Positions 37,375 through 50,939 are shown, counted from the stretch's first letter. The stretch is 64,000 nucleotides of DNA from Telopea speciosissima (GCF_018873765.1 NC_057919.1:60960484-61024483), one strand, 5' to 3'. Numbers and translations: made by a program. The notes: generated by a model from the sequence alone, not told the origin.

Positions 37375-38448
37375 CCCAGTCAAATTATTACATCTTGCAT
37401 TTTCTATCAGATTATACCTTGATGATTTCTAGGGTTTTGCTGTTAAGCACTTGTTTATACAAACCAGCCCTGGCTAACTGTATCTGTAACTCATCAAATA
37501 TAGCTTTATAAGACAGTTTTATTTCTACCAGTTTCCCAACGTATATCTGTAATTCATCAAATATATAGATGGACTAATGATTTGCAGCTTATTATGGTTT
37601 CTCATTTTGAAGATTCATCCCAGCCAGAGGATGTTTGGGGGATTGAAGAATACCATTGGATATCATGTGGGATGCCAAGCCTTGTGCCTTGTTATTTAGC
37701 TGTGAATCATCTACAGGATGAGCAAATGTTTCGTTGTCTCAATCTTACTTTGTTGCAACTTTTATGGGAAATGATTTTGTAGGGAGTTCGCAAGAATCAG
37801 AGTTGTGAGGAATTTACCGAGGACTGCAAGGAACACTGGAGCAGGGGTAGGCTCATGTCGTAGTTTGGACGGACTGTCAAGAGGTAATTGATTGGCCAAT
37901 GTAGGGAGATGTTAGGAATTGACCATGGGACTAGTTCAATATTTTGATTGATATTCCAGAACTGATGAAGCTTTTTAATCATGTAAATATGGTTAAGAAG
38001 TCAAGGAATGTGATGTGTATCGCTCATAAATGGGCAAACAGAGCTGGAGTATAGAAGCTCTCTGGATCGTGGAAGGAGGATGGTGAAAATATTTTATTTT
38101 CTTAATATGTTTAGTTTTGTTTCTCATTAGAAAAACTTGCCCTGGCTAACTGAACCATTATTTTTAAGGTTCTATTATCGATTTCAGATTGGGCTTTTGC
38201 AAACTGATCTCGTTATCGGCCCGAACTGGACCAAATTGGTATTATGAGGAAGAAAAAAAAACACACGATTGAAACTGGACCAAACCAAATTTTTTATACC
38301 CTTGTAGACAAGTAGGATCTAAGGTAACAACTCAAATATTAGTTGGCCACACGGGAAAATTAAAGCATTGAAAATCCCTGAGTTTTTGGCGATGATGTTC
38401 TGCTCTTTTCTTTTTACTAGTATGTTTTTTGTTGTTATCTTTGCAGGG
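37375..38448. other. 3' region of the SOSS-B-like gene and spacer
   Basis: A short duplicated string TATCTGTAA.TCATCAAATATA occurs at about 37481-37502 and 37544-37566. No further coding region was recognised. Confidence 0.35.
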
Positions 38449-38503
38449 ATTCATGTAGCTGACCCAATTTAGTTGGGATAAGGCTGAGTTGCTGTTGTTG
38501 TTG
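38449..38503 (+). mobile_element. Au-type SINE 3' end
   Basis: GGGATTCATGTAGCTGACCC, then TTAGTTGGGATAAGGCT and a (TTG)n tail, the same 3' module as at 2187-2248. No tRNA-like head was seen. It lies next to the 3' tail of the LINE at 38526. Confidence 0.7.
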
Positions 38504-38741
38504 TTCTACGACTGCTTATGTCAGTTTTTTATTATTATTATTATTTTTTTACCCTGAAAATTCTTTGGGACCCGGGGTGGCCCCTAGGATTTTATTAGAA
38601 AACCACTAGAAGGAGATACATGGGGGGGACTTAACCCGCCTTACCCCAGACCCAAAAATACATTTAAAGAAACCTCTTGACCACTCTAACCTTAGGAAAC
38701 CCTTCCCATACATCAGAAGAAAAGGAACAAAAACAAGCAGC

Positions 38742-41700
38742 CTAAAACTGAAACACTGGAAGACCTGCCTTATCCTCTCTTACAATGCAAGCGAGGCTAT
38801 GAGGGAGGTCCCTTTGTGTCAGAAAAACACAATTTCCTAGAGTTTCACAAGCCCTGTTCGCAAGGTAATCTGCTGGACGATTACTTTCTCTAAATGAGAA
38901 TGTCACACTCACACCCAAAGCCTCCACTAGACGTAGCACCTCGTCAAACAAGTACCAACACTTCCACACCTTACAAGGCTGCGAGGCAATAAACTGCACA
39001 ATGGATTTGGAATCCGAGCTGACTTGGCATCCAACCAGCCCCATGCTGTCACATAATCTCAGCCCATCTAACAAAGCCCTCATTTCCGCCTCGGTGTTGG
39101 TGCAGTGACCATAAAAGTTGGAGAACGCCATTACCAGATTCACCCCTTGATTGCGAATGATGCCCCCTCCTCCACTCATCCCTGGGTTGCCTTTACTAGC
39201 GCCATCAACATTCAGCTTCATGCCATATGGGGGGGGGGGGGGGACTAGTACACAGGTCGTGGCAGCCTTTGCCTGGGCACTGGAGGGCTGAGTTTCAGGA
39301 CTTGGAGCGCCAGTTCCTCCCTCATATTGACCACTGCCGCAGGGAAGGTGGGTAAGGGAATTTCCCGAATCCATCGCATGACCCTAGCGATTATCATATT
39401 AGCTGATTGCCCTCAGTTCCCATGCCTCCTATTGTTCCTTTCCCTCCATAGCTCCCACATAATAAACGATGGGACCACTCCAACCAAATAGCTGAAAACA
39501 TTTCTAAAAGAGCCCTTGGGGTTCCAAAACCACACCCTTGGCCTGATTTCTTGAGTGTCAATCAATTGTACATCAAACAACCTCGCAAAAAACGACCATA
39601 CCTTTGCCGCCACCATCCCACAGACAAGGACATGCGTCGCTGTTTTTTGCTTTGGGCATTGGCAACAGAGGCATTTAGATGCCAGAGGGACGCCCAAACG
39701 CATAACCGCATCATCCGTGGCAATACATCCACATAGCATCTGCCACGAGAAGAAACCATTCTTGGAAGGGACAGAACCATTCCAAATCCATCTCGTATAG
39801 GGGACCAATGGGTGAGTCCTACGAATCGTGTGCCACGTCGACTTAAGTGAGAAACATCCATCCTTTGCTGGTGACCACACTAACTTATCCTCCCTTGGTG
39901 ACAGTCAAAACATGCCCTTGGTTACTCTGTCATGGATCACAGCACTGCCAATCCTATCCACCACAGCCACATCCCAACTTCCATCCTCCCGTAGAGCATC
40001 CTTAACACACAGATTCGTGTTGACATGCAGCGCGCCATCCACGTAGGCAATCAATGGGTCCTCCCCACTCTAATTATTTAGCCAAAAACAACACCCTCCC
40101 ATGGCCTAACAACCACACAGAATTACCAACCAAAACATCCCTCAACGCCAAGGACGTCTTCCAGGACTTAGAGCCCTGGACCAACTGAGGCGCTAAGGTT
40201 ATGTGAGTACCTTTTAGGAACTTTGCCTTGAAAAACCTGCTCCACAAAGTGGTTTCAGATAACGCGCGCCAAAGGCCCTTGAGCCGCATTGCCACATTTA
40301 ATTCGCTTAGAAGCCGCACCCCCAAACCCCCATCCTTTAACAGTCTGCACACTTTCTACCAACTAACCTAGTGCCGCTTATTGCCAAACTCCGAATCACC
40401 CACAAAAAATTAGCACACATGGAATTAAAGCGCTGCATGACGGTGCGAGGAATATCCAAACAGGCTAGGATATGAATAGGAATTGACGAGAGAACATGCT
40501 TAAGAAATAGAATTGACGCTGCATGACGGTGGTAGGATCACTCTACCACCTGCCGACAACAGCTTGCCTTTCCACCTTGCGATCTTCTTTCTGACCCTAG
40601 CCAAAATGTCTTCAAAATAAGAAACCTTGAGCCTCCCTGCGTACAGGGGTGCCCCCAAATAGGTAAGAGGCAGCACCTTCCTCTCAAACCCCGTGATATC
40701 CTTCACCCTTTTGACCAACCGATTTGGTGTCTTGTGGCCCACCACAAAGTAGCTCTTGCGGCGATTCACGAGCTGCCCAGAACAGGCCTCATACTTCGAC
40801 CTACAGCCGTTAGAAAAAATAATTGTATCATCCGCAAAGAGGTTGTGAGTAATACCTGGGCACCCTAAGGGGAGGTGGAAAAAACCTGCACGGCCCTTCG
40901 CAAAGAGCTTTATAAGGCCTCTGCTCAACACTTCTTCAACCAAAATGAACAACAGAGGGGAGAGGGGGTCCTCTTTGCCTGAGCCCCCGTGTGGACTTAA
41001 AATAACCAGCCGGCCCTGTGTCAAATAAAATGGAGAACCAATAATTCCGAAGAGTCTTCTCTATGAGGTGAATCCACTCCGTGGAGAAACCAAATCTGCA
41101 TAAAACCTCCACCAGAAAGCCCCACTCCAACCAGTCATAGGCCTAAGCCATGTCCAACTTCATAATTACATTACCACCCCTGGCATTTCTATTAATTTCT
41201 TGGGCCACTTCTTGCACTAAGGCAATATTGTCGTGGATACATCGACCCTTAACAAATGCTCCTTGCTCCTCAGAGATGACATTTGGCAGTAGAACAGCCA
41301 ACCTGGTAGCAATCACCTTGGCAATAATTTTATAAGAGAAGTTACATAGGCTTATCAGCCTGAAATCCGACATAGTCTCCAGAACCTCCTTCTTGGGAAT
41401 AAGGGTGAGGTGAGAGGACGTGAAGCTTCTAGGGACACACCCACCCTAAAAAAAAATCCTGCACCGCTGCCCAAACATCTGCACCAACAATGTCCCAGCA
41501 GGTCGTAAAGAAGTGCCCTGTAAACCCATCTGGACTAGGTGCACTGTCTTTAGAAAGAGCGAAAATAGCCTCCTTCACTTTGTCGAACAGCGGCACAGCT
41601 GCAAGCATAACATTCTCCTCCGCAGAGATAATTGCCGAGATGGTGGACAACAACTCCTCACAAGCCGTGGTCTGGCTTGAGGAGATTATTTCAGAGAAAT

Positions 41701-42897
41701 ACCTGATTGCTTCAGCTTGCACCCCCACTTTGTCAAGAATCCACTCCCGCTGCCCATTTTTAATTTTGCCAATGCCACACCGTTTTCGCTTCACATTGAC
41801 TACATCATGGAAAAACTTGGTGTGTCTTTCCCCTTCCTTTAGCCATCTCACTCTGGATTTCTCTTTCCAAAAAATCTCTTCTTGCAGTAGTACCAAATTT
41901 AGCCGATTACGAGCACCCTGAAGCTCCCCCAATGCTTGCTCAGTAGGTTCAAACTCGTATGCCACTTCAGCTCTAGTCACCTCATCCTCCACATTACACA
42001 CATTCTGGTGTATATTCCCAAAACACTCCTTATTCCACACTTTGAGCCGGCCTCTAAGAAACTTTAACTTCAAGAACAACACCATGAGGGGGTTACCCAC
42101 AAAAGTTGACCTCCAACAGTCTGCCACGAAATCTCTGAATGCTGGGTGAAGCGTCTACATCTGATGGAACCTAAATGGGGCATAAAATCGATCCTGTGAC
42201 ATAGAAAAACCCAAACACATCGGCGTATGGTCCGAGCAGGCCTTGTTCAAGTGTTGGACCCTAGATACCTGGAATGTCGAGAGCCAATCGAGATTATAGA
42301 GGACTCTATCAAGCCTGGCCTTGATCAGATTACCCCCACTCTGCCCATTAGACCAGGTGAAACAATTCCCCTCAAAACCCGCATCCACTAGCGCACATCT
42401 ACTCACGAACGAACTAAAGTCCTCCATCGACACCACACAAGGGGGCACCCACCGAGCTTCTCCTGGGGGGCCATCACTGCATTAAAATCTCCACAGACCG
42501 CCCAGGGTAAACCCACCGATTCCAAATACGCACCCAGGGCCTCCCAGACTGATTTCCTTTCCACTAACGCACAAGGGGTATGACCCATCATGAGACAAAA
42601 TCAGGCACTAAACCTTGCGGATTCACATATGGCCGAGACAAAATGAGGATGATCAACCACCACTTCCATCTTAACGTGGCCTTTCCAAAAAATCCATAGT
42701 CTATTAGCACCATCCGGCCCATTACTAACACAATGCTGCATATGTATACTTTTCATAACCAGAGAGGCTTTATCAAAGGAGACCTTCGGCTTTGCGATTG
42801 CTACCAAATCAAGATTATAATCCTTAACCAGTGCCTTTAACCTCCTAACCGTGGGCTTGTTTCCTAAACCGCGACAATTCCAGAACAAACAATTCAT
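38742..42897 (-). pseudogene. LINE ORF2 (endonuclease, RT, RNase H), many breaks
   Basis: The start MNCLFWNCRGLGNK at 42897 is the hallmark of plant LINE endonuclease. AVCGDFNAVMAPQEKLGG follows (about 42490), then DAGFEGNCFTWSNGQ and DHTPMCL (about 42370-42220). Reverse transcriptase: SAPSPDGFTGHFF (about 41530), FRLISLCNFSYKIIAKVIA (about 41365), GRCIHDNIALVQE, and the catalytic FADD (about 40835), followed by LTYLGAPLYAGRLK. A zf-RVT-like CLCCQCPKQKTATHVLVC lies at about 39690. RNase H has NVDGASKGNPG, TEAEMRALLDGL, SDSKSI and NRPADYLAN (39210-38860). In-frame stops (TGA about 42601) and several frameshifts (about 42430, 42150, 41400, 41140, 41030, 40490) kill it. RNase H is the best-preserved part. 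Confidence 0.88.
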
Positions 42898-44352
42898 TCT
42901 AAATAACTGTATCTGGGTTTTTTAATGCCAGGGCCCATGCTTCTAGTGATACGACGCTCCTGAGGAGTTTTAGGCGCGATGGAGCTGGAATCAATCGGGG
43001 GGTCCCCCTCCCCCTGCCGGTTCTTACGAATAAACTTACTCACCCCATTGACCCTTCTCTGCGATGAGCACCCAAAAGCTCTCAATGCCTGCAAACAGTT
43101 CTGTTGGTCACCCTCTACAGAGGGCCCAGCCTCAGTCCAAGTGTCACCCTTGGGCCCTCCGGCGAGGCCACGAAGGTGAGAGCGCGGCAGCCTCTTCACC
43201 AAATCCAGCACATCCGAAACCCCCTCCTTCCTGCCCATACCCCTTGCAAGGTCCAGCAGACCCTTCACCTCCTCCCCTGGGCCATTCAAAACCTCCTCCT
43301 CCCCGCCAACACCCTGCGGACAGACTCCACCAACCCCCTCCCCCAACATGGATGGCAGTCCCTCAGCCCAAGGAACCTGGTCCTGCCCCACTAACAGCTC
43401 AGCACCCTCCACTCACGGGGTCATTACACTAGGGAAACCCCCCAACAGCCGCACCATGATCCTGCGCACAAGCTACCTCGTCCCGTACCACCACTGCCTG
43501 GTTACCATGCGCTCCCAGATCGGTTTGCAACCTAGTGAAAACACTGGAGTGAGCCACCAGTGCTCTGTTCACTTCTCTTGCCCCTACATCACAAACCACT
43601 GCTTCCCCCGATGCCTGCCCAGCAACTTGCTCCACCGCCCCCGGGTTCACACCTCCATTGCCGCCACTCTGCTTCACCTCTGTGTTGTCGCCCCTACCCT
43701 TTGCACGATCCAAACCCGAGGCAGCACCCCTCCCCTGCGTTCTCCTATAATTCTCCGCGAAGTGACCAACCTTGGAACAAGTAGTGCAAAACGCAGGCAA
43801 ACGTTCATAGATGACCTTCTGGAAGAACCCATCTGCCCCACAGTCGATCCAAACTTTCTCCGGGTGGTGATCACTCAGGTCCAGTTCGACACAAACCCTT
43901 GTTGCAACAGTTCTCGTGCACCCTGCTGTTGCCCCATCTACCCTGGTGACATTCCCAATTGCACCCACCACCGAGCGCAAGTAGTTCCCTTGGTAAAGGT
44001 TCACCAGCAATCCTGGGAACGAGACCCACACCGGAACGATCGAGGACTCGGTGCCAGGCCTGAAGTGCCTAGACCACTTGAAAAATCTAAAGGGAAAGCC
44101 TCTGATATGTACCTGCTCCTTAAGCCACACCTTCACAAAATTCGATTGATCCACGAACCGAAGGAGCAGGGGGCGTTGATCCAAACTGGAGATTGCAACA
44201 TCCGCAACCAGGTGGAACATGGACTGAATACCTGCCTTCACCTCGAAGATGGACGGCCTTCCATATGCACACTTGGCGATGAGCGAAAACCTAAACGGAA
44301 CTTCAAATCGATCGATCTCTTCTTGAATGAAAATCACTGCCGGGCATCCCAT
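42894..44352 (-). pseudogene. LINE ORF1 (DUF4283-like, CCHC knuckle), interrupted
   Basis: Begins near 44352 with an N-terminal RNA-binding-type region: EIDRFEVPFRFSLIAKCAYG, LLLRFVDQSNFVKVWLKEQV, FPFRFFKWSRHFRPGTESSI and VPVWVSFPGLLVNLYQGNYL. This is the DUF4283-type domain of plant LINE ORF1 proteins. The zinc knuckle reads CTTCSKVGHFAENY, with Tyr where the last Cys should be. A stop at about 43430 (after VGGFP) splits the frame, and a Gly/Glu-rich C-terminal part continues to 42894. The frame upstream of the ATG (about 44390) also seems coding but shifted, so the true start is lost. ORF1 proteins bind the element RNA in the particle. Confidence 0.8.
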
Positions 44353-44400
44353 ATGAGATAGGACTAAAAAACTTGGTAGTCTCTCAAACTCCTGATGCTA

Positions 44401-44849
44401 ATAGGAAAATACTTAAAATTCGTTTTTCCCCCTGAACTATATTCTTGGGCTTTATGGTTGTGCTCATTATAGCAAAAAAAAAAAAAAAGAAATAACAAAG
44501 GCCCATAACCATCTATTACCAAAACAGGGATTAATATTTGAAGTATGACTGCATTATTCTAACTAACTAGAAAGATCAGAAGTGCATTTCTATTTTTTCT
44601 CTGGTTGGCTAACGAAGTACATGCTTCTAACCTTGTTACAATCCTAGTTTCACTGTTTTGCTTTGACTCTTGGTATTCAAATTTTTATGTTGAAAACTTT
44701 ATTTTTTTTTGAGGTAGTGTATGTTGAAAAACTTAGTAATAATGGGATTTTATCTTTCTTCAAATTTATATTTGGTTGATCAACTCACTGTCATTTAATT
44801 AATTTTTATGGGTGGGAATACATAAACAACGGTTGCGGCTAAAGGAGAA
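44401..44849. other. AT-rich spacer before a host exon
   Basis: No gene was recognised. A poly-A run at 44474-44488 and a T run at 44701-44710 are present. The end is probably intron upstream of the exon at 44850. Confidence 0.35.
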
Positions 44850-45003
44850 ATGGAAACTCTAAAGCCTGTTTTGCAGCGGGTGTACATGACAAGAGCATCC
44901 GCTTACAGGGATGCACTGAAGAGCTTTATACAAGAATATCAAGAAGGGATAATGCAAGTTATGGAAAAGAAGGAAGATTCTAAATCTCAACAGCCAGAAG
45001 ACA

Positions 45004-45721
45004 TGTTGGAATTTTTCAAAATATTGATGTGGACTTTTAGTCCCACATCGGCTATGAAAGGAAAGCTCATTGAATTTATATGTGTTAGTAGTAAGTAGTT
45101 ATTATTATCACATGTAATGTTAGAAGAGATTGTACGGTGCACTTGCGAGCGAGGACGGTACCGTCCGAGTGTGTGCAGCGTGCGCGTGCGCAGCGTGAGG
45201 CGCAATGTGGCGCTTTGATGGCGCACTTTGCACTCGCACGTGCGCATCGTTGCGTATGTCGCCTTAATCTTTTTCGGGATCGACGGTGTCGATCAAAGGG
45301 TGCTTAGGATCGATCCGACCGTTGGATCGGTGATCGATCAAAGAGGGAGTGCAACCCTTGGTTTAACATTGACCCCAAGAGTTGCAGCCCACACGAACCT
45401 AAGGGAGCCCACCAATAGTCATGACCGTCAGGTCAAGCCATATGAGCCAATGGGTGTGACCCATCCGAACAGGCCTTGTGGGCCTATAAATGGGCCACGA
45501 ATTCTCTCACCCAGGGATTATTAAAAAAAAAGATTCTCTCGATAGCTTCACGTTGTTCTGTCTCGCAACCAAGAATAAATCGTCCTCGATTTATCTTGGG
45601 AGGCAGTGTTTGCTGCAACCCTTTGCAGGATTAGGAGGGTGCAAAATCGTCTTAAGGACAAAACGATTTCGCTCGACTCAGCCTTCTTTCTGTCCTCTCC
45701 TTTTTGTTCAGATTTTTAACA
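45004..45721 (+). repeat. Copia 2 5' LTR (718 bp)
   Basis: Begins TGTTGGAATTTTTC and ends TTTTTAACA. It contains the palindrome GGACGGTACCGTCC (45153-45166), disrupted in the other LTR, and several GTCGATC/GATCGAT motifs around 45280-45330. Confidence 0.93.
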
Positions 45722-45731
45722 ATCTTAAGAC

Positions 45732-48700
45732 ATGATTTACTCAATGGAGGAGCGCAATCATGAAGATACCGGGAACGAGATAAGCAAACTTGAGAAGTTT
45801 GATGGGTCATTTTTCAAACGTTGGAAAGGGAAGATGTATTTCTTCCTCACTGCTTTGAAAGTTGCTCATGTCCTCGAACGAAGAGAAGCCAAGAGCACCG
45901 ACAATCGACGGACACCACGCAGTAAGCTTCAAATGGAGAGACACCGGTGCGAAAAAGAAGCCGTGAGTGGGAGCAAGACGACTTCATGTGCAAGGGCTAC
46001 ATCCTCAATGGGTTATCAAACACACTTTATAATGTGTATGAGCCCAAATTTACTGACAAACACGTCGAGAGAACTATGGGAGGATCGCGACAAAAAGTAC
46101 AAAATTGAGGATGCCTGGCAACAAGAAGTTTCTTATAAGTAAGTTGTTTGATTACAGGATGGTAGGAGATAAGTCTATTATTTCACAAACCTATGAGTTG
46201 CAAGGTCTCATGAATCAAATCATCTCCGAGGGCCATTCTCTTGACGAATCTTTCCAAGTGTCATCTATTATTTCAAAGTTACCTTTTGCTTGGAAAGATT
46301 GTCGGAAAGAGTTGAAAGAAGAAGGATGCAATGACTATGCAAGAGTTGATTAAGTATATCCAAGTTGAAGAGAATTTCTAAACCTGGATAAACTTGAATT
46401 GGAGGAAAAATCTCCAAAGGCTCATGTCATAGAAAATGCATCTTCTAAGGGCAAGAAGAGAAAGTATGATGGGAAAGGCAACTTTTCGAGAAGAAAAAGG
46501 GTACATTTATTAACCCCAAAGCGGCTTTTGGAAATGCGGAAAAGCCGGTCATTTCAAGAAACAAGCAGGTCGAGTTTATATCAAGGAGAAGCAACAAAAG
46601 GACCAAGCCAACATGATTGACAATGATGACTGGGCTGCTATGATATCCGAGGTATATGCGGTGGGTGATGATGAGGAATGGTGGATCGATTCGGTGCAAC
46701 CAAACATGTTGCCAAGAACAAAAATTTATTCAAAGTTTATGAACCTATAGCAGATGGACAAGATCTCTTTATGGGAAATTCTTCAACGCAAAGGTCATAG
46801 GTAAAGGCACAGTGGTTCTGAATCTCACATCCGGGAAAAAGCTTACTTTGAATGATGTACTTCATGTTCCTGATATTAGGAAGAACTTAATGTCTCAGTA
46901 AGCTTGCTTGACAAACATGGATTTAAAATCTGTTTGAGTCGGGAACATCATAGTGTCCAAAGGGGGAGTTTATGTTGGGAAAGGATATGCATCGAACGGG
47001 ATGTATAAATTTAATATGATTAATGAAAACTCATCTTCTGCTTACATTGTTTCTACTTTTGATACATGGCATTCTAGACTTGGGCATGTTAATTATAAGT
47101 GCATGAGAAATATGGTTAAATTAGGTTTATTACCAGAATGCACATCTTCTAGTCATGACAAATGTTCTGTATGCATCAAGTCTAAAATTGCTAGAAAATC
47201 TTTTAAGAAAGTAGAAAGGAATACACAACTCTTAGAATTAGTACATTCTGATTTGTGTGAATTAGAAGGTATTCTAACTAGAGGTGGTAAAAGATATTTC
47301 ATCACATTTATAGATGATTGTTCAAAATACACATATGTATATCGTTAAGGACTAAAGATGAGGCTTTGGAGAAATTCAAAATCTATAAAGCCAAGTGGAA
47401 AACCATTGGATCGTAAGATTAAAATCTTACGAATCGATAGGGGAAGAGAATACTTCTCCTCGATGATTTTTGTGAAGTTTATGGAATTATCCATCAAACA
47501 ACGGCACCTTATAGTCCTCAACAGAATGGAGTAGCAGAAAGAAAAAATAGGACTCTAACAGAAATGGTGAATACACTTTTACTTACTTCTGACTTACCAA
47601 AGAATTTATGGGGGAAGCATTAATGACCGCTTGTCATATACTTAACCGTATACCCCATAAAAAGACTAATATCACTCCCTATGAATATTGGATGAAGAGA
47701 AAACCTTCTCTTGGATATTTCAAAATATGGGGATGTAGAGCATTGGTAAGATTAATCGATCCTAAAAGACCTAAATTAGGTGAAAAGGCAATTGAATGTA
47801 TTTTCATTGGCTATGCCCAACATAGCAAGGCCTATAGATTTCTAACGATGGAATCTACAGAGACCGTTAGCCAAAATACAATTTTGGAATCTAGAGATGC
47901 TTGAGTTCTTTGAGGATTCATTCTCTAGGAAATGGAAGAATGAAAATACAAACAAGGAGGATCAAGATATTGTTCAATCAAATTCGAGAATAATGAGAGT
48001 GTTGAACTTAGAAGAAGTAAAAGAGTTAGAGTGGAAAAATCCTTTGGTCCGATTTCTATCAATTCTTGGTAGAAGGAAACAGAAATGAAGTTACATATTC
48101 TTGTGTGTATAATGTTGAACATGATCCATTGACTTTTCGAGAAGCCATGAATTCTCAAGATTACTGCTTTTTGGCAAGAAGCTATAAATGATGAAATGGA
48201 TTCTCTCATGGGTAATAAAACATGGGTTTTAACAGATTTACCTCCTGGTTTTAAATCTATTGGTTGTAAGTGGATTTTTAAGCGAAAGCTTAAAGCTGAT
48301 GGAACCATTGATAAGTTTAAAGCTAGGCTTGTAGCAAAGGGCTTTAAGCAAAAAGAAGGCATTGATTATTTCGATACATATGCTCCTTTGCTAGAATTAG
48401 TACAATTAGATTGTTAATTGCTTTAGCATCGATTAATAAACTTGTTATACACCAAATGGATGTTAAAAGCGCTTTTCTAAATGGAGATTTAGAAGAAGAA
48501 GTTTACATGGAACAACTGAAGGGTTTGTTTTGAAAGGCCAGGAAAGTAAGGTTTGTAAACTAGTCAAATCTTTGTATGGTCTAAAACAAGCTCCTAAGCA
48601 ATGGCATGATAAATTTGACCAAAAGGTTGTAGCAAATGGATTTAGAATAAATGAATCGATAAATGTGTTTATTCTAAATTCAAGAATGGACATGGTGTTA

Positions 48701-49669
48701 TAATATGTTTATATGTTGATGATATGTTAATCTTTGGTACTAATGCAAGCATCGTTTTGGAGACAAAGGCTTTCCTATCTTCGTGTTTTGATATGAAAGA
48801 TATGGGTGAAGCAAATATAATTTTGGGAATCAAAATTGTTAAACCCTCTCGATTGTATTTCTTTAACACAGTCTCATTACATAAAGAAAATATTAAAGAA
48901 ATTCAATCATGAGGATCAGAAACCGTTGCTACCCCATATGATCATTCTATTAGATTAATTTCTAATGAAGGGAATTGTATATCTCAATTGGAATACGCTA
49001 GTATCATTGGCAGCTTAATGTATGCCATGCAAGGTGCACTCGTCCCGATATAGCTTTTGCAGTTGGTGTTTTGAGTAGGTTTACTCATAACCCTGGACAA
49101 ATTCATTGGAATGCGTTTCTAGAGTACTTAAGTACTTAAAGGGCACAATGAATTATGCATTAAGTTATAAGGATTTTCCCGCAGATACTAGAAGGATATA
49201 CGGATGCTAATTGGATCACAGGATCCGATGAATCAAAGTCCACAAGTGGTTGGATATTTACCTTGGGTGGAGGATCAATTTCTTGGGGATCCAAGAAACA
49301 GATCGTAGTTTAACACTCCACTATGGAGTCTGAATTTATCGCTTTAGCAATGGCATAAAGGAAGCGGAATGGCTTAGGGACCTCTTAACAGAGATTCCTC
49401 CGTGGCCTAAGCCAATACCTACTATATCAATATCTTGTGATAATGAAGCAACATTATCAAGGGCTTATAATAAAGTCTACAATGGAAAGTCAAGGCATAT
49501 CAGTTTAAGACATAGCTATGTAAGAGAACAACTCATCAAAGGAGTTGTGACTATTAGTTATGTAAAGTTAAAGGAAAATTTGGCTGATCCCTTTACAAAA
49601 GGCCTGGGTAGGGATGTGGTATGGAAGACTTCCAGGGAGATGGGTTTAAAGCTTTTAAATGAGAGGTAA
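45732..49669 (+). pseudogene. Copia 2 gag-pol remnants
   Basis: Gag starts at 45732 (MIYSMEERNHEDTG) with LEKFDGSFFKRWKGKMYFFL. A second piece at 46105-46353 has LQGLMNQIISEGHSLDESFQ. A zinc-knuckle-like KCGKAGHFKKQ (about 46535) has lost its last Cys. Protease is near 46680 (WWIDS, then [16 protein letters not shown] about 46855). Gag-pre-integrase and the integrase start are at 46953-47348 (TWHSRLGHVNYKCMRNM, FITFIDDCSKYTYVY). More integrase follows at 47500-47900, then RT with [20 protein letters not shown] (about 48270), QMDVKSAFLNGDLEEEVYM (about 48460) and YVDDMLIFGT (about 48715). RNase H runs to 49669 (DNEATLS, ADPFTKGLGRD about 49590). Frameshifts occur at nearly every domain boundary. 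Confidence 0.88.
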
Positions 49670-50227
49670 CCTGCAAGTGGAAACCAACTAGACACTAGAC
49701 CAACATCTAGTCAACTAGTTCAATGGAAAAACACTTGTAGTAATAACCGGTTATGCACTCAACTAGTAGAGATAAGATCTCTTGACATCTCAAGGTAGTG
49801 CATGTTTGTATGGAGAAACCGATAGAGGGTAGGATCAATCCTTCAATGAGTCTATGCCTTATAGGAAATGCAAGTCATACAATTGCATTTGATTAGATTC
49901 ACCTATATAAGTGCAGGAAGTGGGGCCGCTTCTGCGAGATTCAAAGCTTGTCTCTAAAGCACTTATGAAAACCTAAGATGAAAGCACAAGGCTATAAATG
50001 TGCGGGTGTTATTGAAACTATGTTCAAGTAAGTCATATGTCTAGTATATTAGATTTGTCGCTATAAAATTCTAAGTTCAAGGCTACGGCTACTTCGTTTT
50101 TGACAAGTACTAATGTATTTTGACAACATAAAGGTTCAAGTCGAAAGACACCTTTATGTAAGTATGATTTAGAAGTACAGAGAGTTTATTGATCGAGGCT
50201 CAATTATTTTAAAAAATTGGGGGAAAT

Positions 50228-50939
50228 TGTTGGAATTTTTCAAAATATTGATGTGGACTTTTAGTCCCACATCGGCTATGAAAGGAAAGCTCATTGGATT
50301 TATATGTGTTAGTAGTAAGTAGTTATTATTATCATATGTAATGTTAGAAGAGATTGTACGGTGCACTTGCGAGCGAGGACGGTACCCGTCCGAGCCCGTA
50401 CGCGCTGCGCGTGCGTGTGGCGTGAGGCGCAATGTGGCGCTTTGATGGCGCACTTTGCACTTCGCACGTGCGCATCGTCGCAGATGTCGCCTTAATCTTT
50501 TCGGATCGATGTGTCGATCAAAGGGTGCTTAGGATCGATCCGACCGTTGGATCGGTGGCGATCAAAGAGGGAGTGCAACCCTTGGTTTAATATTGACCCC
50601 AAGAGTTGCAGCCCACACGAACACCAAGGAGCCCACCCAATAGTCATGACCTGTCGGTCAAGCCATATGAGCCAATGGGTGTGACCCATCCGAACAGGCC
50701 TTGTGGGCCTATAAATGGGCCACGAATTCTCTCATCCAGGATTATTAAAAAAAAAAGATTCTCGATAGCTTCACAAGAGGCACTGCTCTCGCAACCAAGA
50801 ATATCGCTGATTTATCTTGGGAGGCAGTTTGTTGCAACCCTTTGCAGGATTAGGAGGGTGCAAATAGTCTTAAGGGACGAACGATTTCGTTCGACTCGTG
50901 CCTTCTTTCTGTCTTCTCCTTTTTGTTCGATTTTTAACA
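50228..50939 (+). repeat. Copia 2 3' LTR (712 bp)
   Basis: Matches 45004-45721 end to end with scattered substitutions and small indels. It is followed directly by the AGACA duplication and the interrupted exon. Confidence 0.93.

Larger units (their letters stand above)
38526..44400 (-). mobile_element. L1-type LINE, near full length (about 5.9 kb), decayed
   Basis: The minus strand carries ORF1 (44352-42894) and ORF2 (42897-38742) in the usual order, then a 3' UTR and a (AAT)n-type tail at 38526-38549. ORF2 contains endonuclease, reverse transcriptase, zinc-finger-like and RNase H regions. The 5' end near 44400 is not sharply defined and no target duplication was found. Frameshifts and stops make it immobile now. 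Confidence 0.9.
45004..50939 (+). mobile_element. Copia LTR retrotransposon 2 (5936 bp), complete structure, decayed coding
   Basis: Two LTRs (45004-45721 and 50228-50939) begin TGTTGGAATTTTTC and end TTTTTAACA. The exact 5-bp duplication AGACA flanks the element. A purine-rich tract AAATTGGGGGAAAT precedes the right LTR. The interior encodes gag, protease, integrase, reverse transcriptase and RNase H in Copia order on the plus strand. The LTRs differ at several positions, including a block near 45165-45185, so insertion is not very recent. Confidence 0.95.

Noticed and set aside
43064-44361. Long plus-strand frames opposite LINE ORF1
   Set aside because: Antisense shadows; the minus strand carries recognisable DUF4283-like and zinc-knuckle motifs.
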